DNA from: Stachybotrys elegans
Lineage: Eukaryota; Ascomycota; Sordariomycetes; Hypocreales; Stachybotryaceae
Length of the DNA stretch: 64,000 nt
Direction of reading: 5' to 3'
Assembly (NCBI GenBank): GCA_020746835.1
Contig: JAGPNK010000001.1
Location: forward strand, 2,604,001 to 2,668,000
The notes under the pieces were generated by a model that saw only the letters and a list, made by a program, of their open reading frames with translations, did no database searches and was not told where the DNA came from. Made by a program: the position numbers and the translations under genes. Positions within the stretch are counted from its first letter, which is position 1, and each line of letters begins with the position of its first letter. This document shows, piece after piece, positions 59,043 to 64,000 of the stretch.

Positions 59043-59070
59043 GTGCGTGCGTGTGCGTGCGTGCGTGCGT
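59043..59070 (+). repeat. GTGC microsatellite
   Basis: GTGC units interrupted once by GT, in non-coding leader-like sequence upstream of the PH-domain gene. Confidence 0.8.
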
Positions 59071-59488
59071 CCCCCGTGGCCCGTCTCTTCGTCTTGCCAT
59101 TCGCCTGCCGCCTTATTCCGTCTTCTATCCGGGTCCTCTCTGCTGGCGGCGGCGGCGACTCGCACTAGCAAAAGAGCCGCCGTGCCTATTACGCTCACTC
59201 CCCCTGGCCTGAGACGGGAACACCAACCAGCCATCACCCATCTATTCCAGTGCATCTGCTCCATCTTCTTTCCTCTTTCCCTCCTCCCCCCCCGCCCATC
59301 CTCATTCTATCTTACCATACGGGCATTTCCTTTACTCCTGGACGTCGTCGTTCTCGTCGATCGCCCACGCCCGGTCCCCAGCATGGTTCTTTTGGTCGGG
59401 TCGTCATGACCACACGCTCTCGACCGGCACCAGCTACGGGGACTCTCATCTACGGGGAATACCACACCTTTCCCACACGCCCCTCAGC

Positions 59489-59555
59489 GCCAGTCACAGT
59501 CCCAGTCCCAGTCTCAGTCCCAGTCCCAGTCACGGTTCCAGTCTCAGTGCCGGCT
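59489..59555 (+). repeat. CCCAGT hexamer repeat
   Basis: Degenerate copies of CCCAGT/CACAGT/CTCAGT upstream of the PH-domain gene start codon, probably in its leader. Confidence 0.7.
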
Positions 59556-59677
59556 CCATCGCCAGTTGCACCCGCTGCTTCTTTCTCCCTCCTCCTTGGC
59601 TGACATAGCCGATCCCATCCCCTTCTTGCTTCCGGTCCGTACCACAGGCCTGCCAGTATATAACGACCGTCTGCCCC

Positions 59678-61122
59678 ATGGCCTCCCGCGATGCCGAGGG
59701 TGCAGATGGGCCATCATCACCCTCCACTGAGCCGCCGGCTCCCCGGCGGCGACTATCCATGGACGAGGACTTGCTTTACCACAAGATAATGACGGCGCCC
59801 GGCTTGCGCCGACCGTCCAACCCGCCGCCATACGACGACTCGGAACCCGAGGCGCCGTCATCACTTCCTTCGCTTTCATCGACAACATCTTCATCCGCCT
59901 CGTCTTCCTCACCGAATCCTCGCAGGAATCCTCGCCTCGCTGCTTCTGCCGCCGCAGGCTCTCACGCACAGGATGCCGCCACCCATGATACCCTTCCACC
60001 TTACTCAACCGCCATCGCCATCGAGGGCGTCTTCAACATGAAGCATGAAATAGAGCACACCACCAAGCGGGCCGAGGATCGTCAGTGGCACACCGTCTAC
60101 GTCACCCTCCATGGTACTGCTCTCAAAATATACAACGTCAAGAAAGACTGGGGATGGGGGAGATCAAGAGATGGCCCCAGCATAAGCCCCGACAACCCGC
60201 CATGGATCAAGAAGGCCAAGCTCGAAAAGAGTTACAGTCTGCTTTATGCCGACGCCGGTATTGCTGCAGACTATAAGAAGTAAGCATCGCCGCCTACCGC
60301 CAACGCCTCGTCAACTTTGGATTCGGCGTTCTCTTCAAGACATGCCCCGACTGACCTTTTCCAACCAGGCGTCGCTATGTGATACGTATCCGAGCCGAGA
60401 CAGACCAGTTCTTGTTGTCCTGTGTTGAGCTCACGACGTTTCTCAAGTGGCTGGAGGCTCTCTTTTCTGCCATGGCCATAGCACCCCCTCTAGACAGTCG
60501 AGACTTTCCTTCTGACATGTCCGTTCCGCGTATTTTGCGCATACGGTGGGTGAATGGTCACCCTCTTGACAGCGATGCTTTCAGGCAACATCTGCCCGAC
60601 GACGTCCCCGAAGTTGGACATGACCCAGACGCTCCTGTTCCCGATCCAAGGCCTCAGACTGCCCCACAACAGCCAGATGTCCCTGCTGGCGAATTTCAGC
60701 AGGAAATCCAGGTGAACCTGGAGCAAGCCCTGGATCGGGAATTAGAACATGGGGCACGCGAAGAGCTCGAGTCGACAGAGCGAGCTCCGGCTGCTGAACC
60801 CGCAGTGCCACACCCACGAACAGACGCCCGACGTCTGAGCACCTCGTCGTACCCAAACCAGGAGGTCGACCAGATCTCTGGGAAATGGTTCCCTGAGCAT
60901 AGATGGTCGAGCGCCCACGACTTGCTCTACGCCAAGCTGTGCTACAACAACCTGTACTTCCGAAGTCCCCGCAAATCCAAATACATCATCAGCGGAGGCA
61001 AGGAATGGTTCGTGGACTGGTCGACGGGCAGGATGGTTCGTGTACTACCACCACAGTACGGCGAGATCAACGACTACATCGGCCCTTGGCAGTTCGTACA
61101 TGTCGAGAACACGAGAATCTAA
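59678..61122 (+). CDS. PH-domain protein, 451 aa
   Basis: Exons 59678-60279 and 60369-61122 give 451 aa; the 89-nt intron splits a Lys codon within the PH domain. The N-terminal ~110 residues are Ser/Pro-rich and disordered, with two PY-type motifs, PPPY (49-52) and LPPY (106-109), which could bind WW domains of an Rsp5-type ligase. The PH domain lies at about 114-240: IEGVFNMKHEIEHTTKRAED, WHTVYVTLHGTALKIYNV, then RRYVIRIRAETDQFLLSC and the final helix with the invariant Trp in FLKWLEALFSA. A Pro/Glu-rich linker leads to a conserved-looking C-terminal segment (RWSSAHDLLYAKLCYNNLYF, KSKYIISGGKEWFVDW). A membrane or phosphoinositide-linked role is likely but inferred. I know no gene name. Confidence 0.85.
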
Positions 61123-62300
61123 GCCTGCAAACCTGGGAGACGACGGTGGTTCTGAGGACGGGACAGCCGTTTGCTCTCCGTGCGACATTTTTAATCAATG
61201 ATTACGGTATCAGCGTGTACCGCGGATGGATATACCCTTTTCACAAGAGTCTGCACTCGTTGCATTTATGACGAGTGCTCACCCCAGGTCTGGCTAAGCG
61301 TTGCTAGTCCAAGGGGTGCGGTTGGATGATAAAGTTCACATGGCTGGGAGTTTTATTACATGTGCGGCGCATTGATAGAGCATCTGCTTGAACATACACG
61401 ACATGGGCGGCAGACACATCTCATGAGACGGAGTTGATTGCATTTCGGGCCAGGCATTGGTAGCCACGTTACTTATATGCATTGGCTAGGTGGCTGGGAT
61501 GGTTTTGGATTGAGCATTTAAACGCGCTGGGAGATGCGCAGGTGATTTTTTGTATAGCAGCATACAATATGCCCACGGATGAGATGAAATCTACAGACGT
61601 TCGAATCCCGAGTCCCCGCCTATAGTGTGATTTTGTCAAACGTACGCAGGATGAGTGGGCTAAGTAACCGGTGCTGAGGCCGTGGGCTTTATCTCATATC
61701 TGCTCTGCTTGAAGGAGTCGGGCATGACCGCTGTTCCTCTCCCGTGCCGTGGCCTGTCTGAAAGAGACTGGTTCGGTGCGGTGAGGCAGGGATTAGGTGC
61801 AAGTATGGACAGTCTATCGATTGAACTTGTCGCTTTATATAAGTTGATCATGTACAAGAGGGTTATGTTGTAGTCTAATGTACTCCGTCAGTGAATATAT
61901 CCAACCCACACATTGCTCATCCTAATAATGCCCAAGCAATACATACAGATCAGGATGCCATACGTACCCTAATGCAAGCGAAAGCCTTCAGACCGCAGGC
62001 TGACGTACATCAGATGATGCCCATCCATGGGCAGGCAGCTCGGTCAATCTATACACTCAACTTTCCGCACGTCTATCCTGATAATGGCTCAACTAATACA
62101 TACAAGCCCGTGCAAACATGCTTTTCGCTTCCCGCGCATTGCTGTTGTCCCTATGTCTGTCCCTTGTGTATGCTGTAACTAGAGTCTTTGATCTAGTAAA
62201 GTGGTATCATAACAACAAAATAAGCCTTCCCGTTACCCTAAACGCCAAGCAATCGAGACAACACCATTCTATCCCGCCCTTTCCACAACTACACATATTT
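61123..62300. other. Convergent intergenic region PH-domain gene / NNF1
   Basis: No gene is seen. GTTCGAATCCC at 61597 resembles a tRNA T-loop, but no flanking stem or acceptor structure fits. Confidence 0.5.
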
Positions 62301-63096
62301 TTACCGGGGTCCCTCAGCGGCCGCAGCAGCAGCAGTCGCTTCGGCGGCAATCTGAGAGACGACGGGCGCCAGCGCGGCATTGGCGCCCTGGACGTCAGCG
62401 ACGGCGGCCTCGAGCTGGGCGAGGAGGCCGTCGATCTCGTCGCGTTGGCGCTGGACCTCGTCGAAGAGGAGGGCGTTTTGCGACTGCGTCGTCTGCAGGC
62501 GGGCATTGAGCTGGGACTGGTGGGCGACGAGGGCGGGCGTCATGTGTGCGGTGAGGATGTCCTCGGGGGGAGGAGATGGGGTCTATCGAGAAGGGGGGGT
62601 TAGGTCAGAGAGGAAGAGAACGGTGAGGGGGGGCTTCGTACGGGGTAGGGACGGCGGAAGGGTCAGCGGCGCGGCGTTGTGCGGCGTCGGCGACGAGAGT
62701 CTCGAGGTTGTTTAGCTTGGGAATGACTTGTCTCGCAGCCATGATGTTCTCAAACTCTTTCTATATAAATGCATCATGATTAGCATCCAAGTCCATATCA
62801 ATGACACCGCACTATAGTTGAATCCAAAGAGGCGGGCATGTCCCTCTCACCTCGCACTTGTCGCCGAGCTTCTCAACCATCTGCGACTGAACCTGGCGCA
62901 GGACGGGCTGGGCGCGGCGCGCGACGGTGGGATAGCACTCGGCAAAGTTGTCCCAGGCGAGCTTGCCGAGGGTGCGGCGGAGGCTCTGCGCGTAGAGCTC
63001 CTGCAGCCGCGAGGCGCGCGGGCCGGGGGACACGGCGGTCGGGCGTTCGGGGAGCGGAGGGGAGGCGGGCGCGGCGTCGTCGTTGGCGGTAGACAT
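62301..63096 (-). CDS. nnf1: Kinetochore MIND-complex subunit Nnf1, with apparent frameshift
   Basis: Minus-strand exons 62851-63096, 62642-62760 and 62301-62582. Nnf1 belongs to the Mis12/MIND complex that links centromeric chromatin to outer kinetochore components. The N terminus carries PGPRASRLQELYAQSL, LGKLAWDNFAECYPTVARRA and VLRQVQSQMVEKLGDKCE, the Nnf1 signature; exon 2 adds KEFENIMAARQVIPKLNNLE. Exon 3 encodes a coiled-coil rich in Gln/Leu/Glu (LNARLQTTQSQNALLFDEVQ) and an Ala-rich end. Exon 2 and exon 3 are out of phase by one base after splicing. One additional C in the run of six at 62565-62570 would restore a 215-aa protein reading PPHLLPPEDILTAHM. As written, the frame ends soon after the junction. 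Confidence 0.85.
62565..62570 (-). other. Suspected one-base deletion in NNF1
   Basis: A run of six G on the plus strand (six C in the coding sense) just inside exon 3. The total of the three exons is 647 nt, one base short of a multiple of three. Confidence 0.55.
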
Positions 63097-64000
63097 GGCT
63101 GCGACGGGGAGGGGGGTTGACGTGGTAATTGTGAGCGTGCGTGTGTGAGGTTGGACGCGCGGGAAGACGCGACGGGGGTTATCGATAATGGTTGGAGGGG
63201 AAGAATAGATCCCACCCCACTGCACAGTGCATTGTAAGGTGTGGCGCATCGCCCTGCATGTTGGTTCGTATCACATGATATCAACTCTTGTTGATCTACG
63301 GAATACAATTGGAGCATATCTATTGGGATTGGTTCTGAAGCTGATTGAATATGTAAGGGTTGGGATAATGGCTATGGCGCTGGCATTGAGTGTGGGGAGC
63401 AGGAGGCAGGGAAAGGCTCTGATATAAGGATTCCGACTACACCTAATAGAAACCAGATAGAAGCAGGAGGAGGGATATTCTAGACCCAGGTACGCCCTAG
63501 TTGCAGGAGCACCTATCTCCGTGTAAACAATTGAGGCAGTCCAACATGCCTGCGCCGCCTTCCCCGCCCCCTCGCCATAGCACCGTGCCGCCAATGGCAA
63601 AGCCTCCGGGGCGGTTCGGCCAGACAAAAGCCTCGACGAGCAGGCGCGGGCTTCAGAATGACTCTATGTTCATTCCTTGTCGAACTCTCTCCACTTGTCA
63701 CGCACACACACACACACACTCTCTCTCTCTCGGTTTCCGCCTCCTGTCTTGAGTTTTATGCCAAATCTCGAACGCCGCGCTTATGAATTTAAGTTCTTAT
63801 CTTTCTTTTCTTCTTCTCTTCTTGATCAACCCGTGAGAGAGAGAAACCTGTATACCGAGAAGGGAGGTGTTGGAGCAACGAACGGGCACAAGTCTGCGAG
63901 CTCAATCCTCCGTATCAACCCTCCCAAGTGATCGGTGTTGGTAGCAAGGGATGGACGCGTTGTGCGAGCTGTGTGTCGTAGCTCCAGCCCGTGGGGGATG
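63097..64000. other. Intergenic region to the window edge
   Basis: NNF1 promoter at the left. A CA repeat followed directly by a CT repeat lies at 63701-63730. No gene is seen. The CT-rich sequence at 63720-63830 could be the leader of a plus-strand gene outside the window. Confidence 0.4.
63701..63730 (+). repeat. CA/CT compound microsatellite
   Basis: About nine CA units followed by six or more CT units. Confidence 0.85.

Larger units (their letters stand above)
53092..59677. other. 6.6-kb region without a supported gene
   Basis: The left end is the 3' flank of the G3BP-like gene. The rest contains A/G-rich tracts (55060-55105), CA repeats near 57320, TACCTAGG and TACTCCGTAC words (53811, 55835, 56704, 58200-58310) and, from about 58400, CT/GC-rich leader-like sequence. 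ORFs such as 58316-59212 (298 codons) and 57253-57579 (minus) have low-complexity Pro/Ser/Arg composition without domains. The last part is the likely promoter and leader of the PH-domain gene. Confidence 0.45.

Noticed and set aside
58316..59212. 298-codon plus-strand ORF
   Set aside because: Low-complexity Pro/Ser/Arg composition in a CT/GC-rich leader region, with no domain and a competing ORF on the other strand.
61500..61625. tRNA-like T-loop (GTTCGAATCCC)
   Set aside because: The flanking bases do not form a T-stem, and no D-loop or acceptor stem fits at the right distance on either strand.

Overview
The window looks like nuclear DNA of a filamentous ascomycete (Pezizomycotina, class Sordariomycetes, probably order Hypocreales). 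The genes carry many short introns of about 48-110 nt with GT(A/G)..AG ends and CTAAC/CTGAC-like branch points. Coding frames favour C-ending codons, leaders are CT-rich, and intergenic gaps are long. The gene set (Zn2Cys6 and C2H2 regulators, MICOS, MIND, Urb2, U1-70K) is fungal. The species cannot be told from the sequence. I saw no rRNA, tRNA, CRISPR array, transposase or virus-like gene.

Layout: 1-2.4 kb holds the 3' end of a proline-rich repeat protein and a 77-residue secreted protein that share one ungapped cysteine module. 5.5-8.7 kb is a seven-exon transcription factor with two tandem Zn2Cys6 clusters. 9.9-10.6 kb is a small single-pass membrane protein on the minus strand. 10.6-16.1 kb is apparently gene-free and contains a 29-nt poly-C run. 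16.1-21.6 kb has a Puf3-type Pumilio gene with an apparent one-base frameshift, then 3-ketodihydrosphingosine reductase. 21.7-28.1 kb has URB2 (minus), MIC10 (plus) and ribulose-5-phosphate 3-epimerase (minus). 29.1-34.2 kb has a second zinc-cluster protein and an unrecognised conserved-looking protein, both minus. 37.7-44.2 kb has a third Zn2Cys6 regulator and a C2H2 regulator with a ~1 kb first intron and a 3'UTR intron. 45.8-53.1 kb is a housekeeping block: mL43, U1-70K, MRT4 and a G3BP-like NTF2/RRM protein. 53.1-59.7 kb is mostly empty. 59.7-63.1 kb has a PH-domain protein and the kinetochore gene NNF1, which also shows an apparent frameshift.

The genes form no single pathway. Most are conserved core functions: ribosome biogenesis (URB2, MRT4), mitochondrial translation and structure (mL43, MIC10), splicing (U1-70K), RNA regulation (PUF, G3BP), sphingolipid synthesis, the pentose phosphate pathway and the kinetochore. 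Four transcription factors are interspersed. The least familiar item is the pair of secreted proteins at the left edge with the CCCCD-x7-C-x8-C-x-C-x4-CP module. Exon models were built by hand from splice consensus, reading frame and family knowledge; no similarity search was possible.
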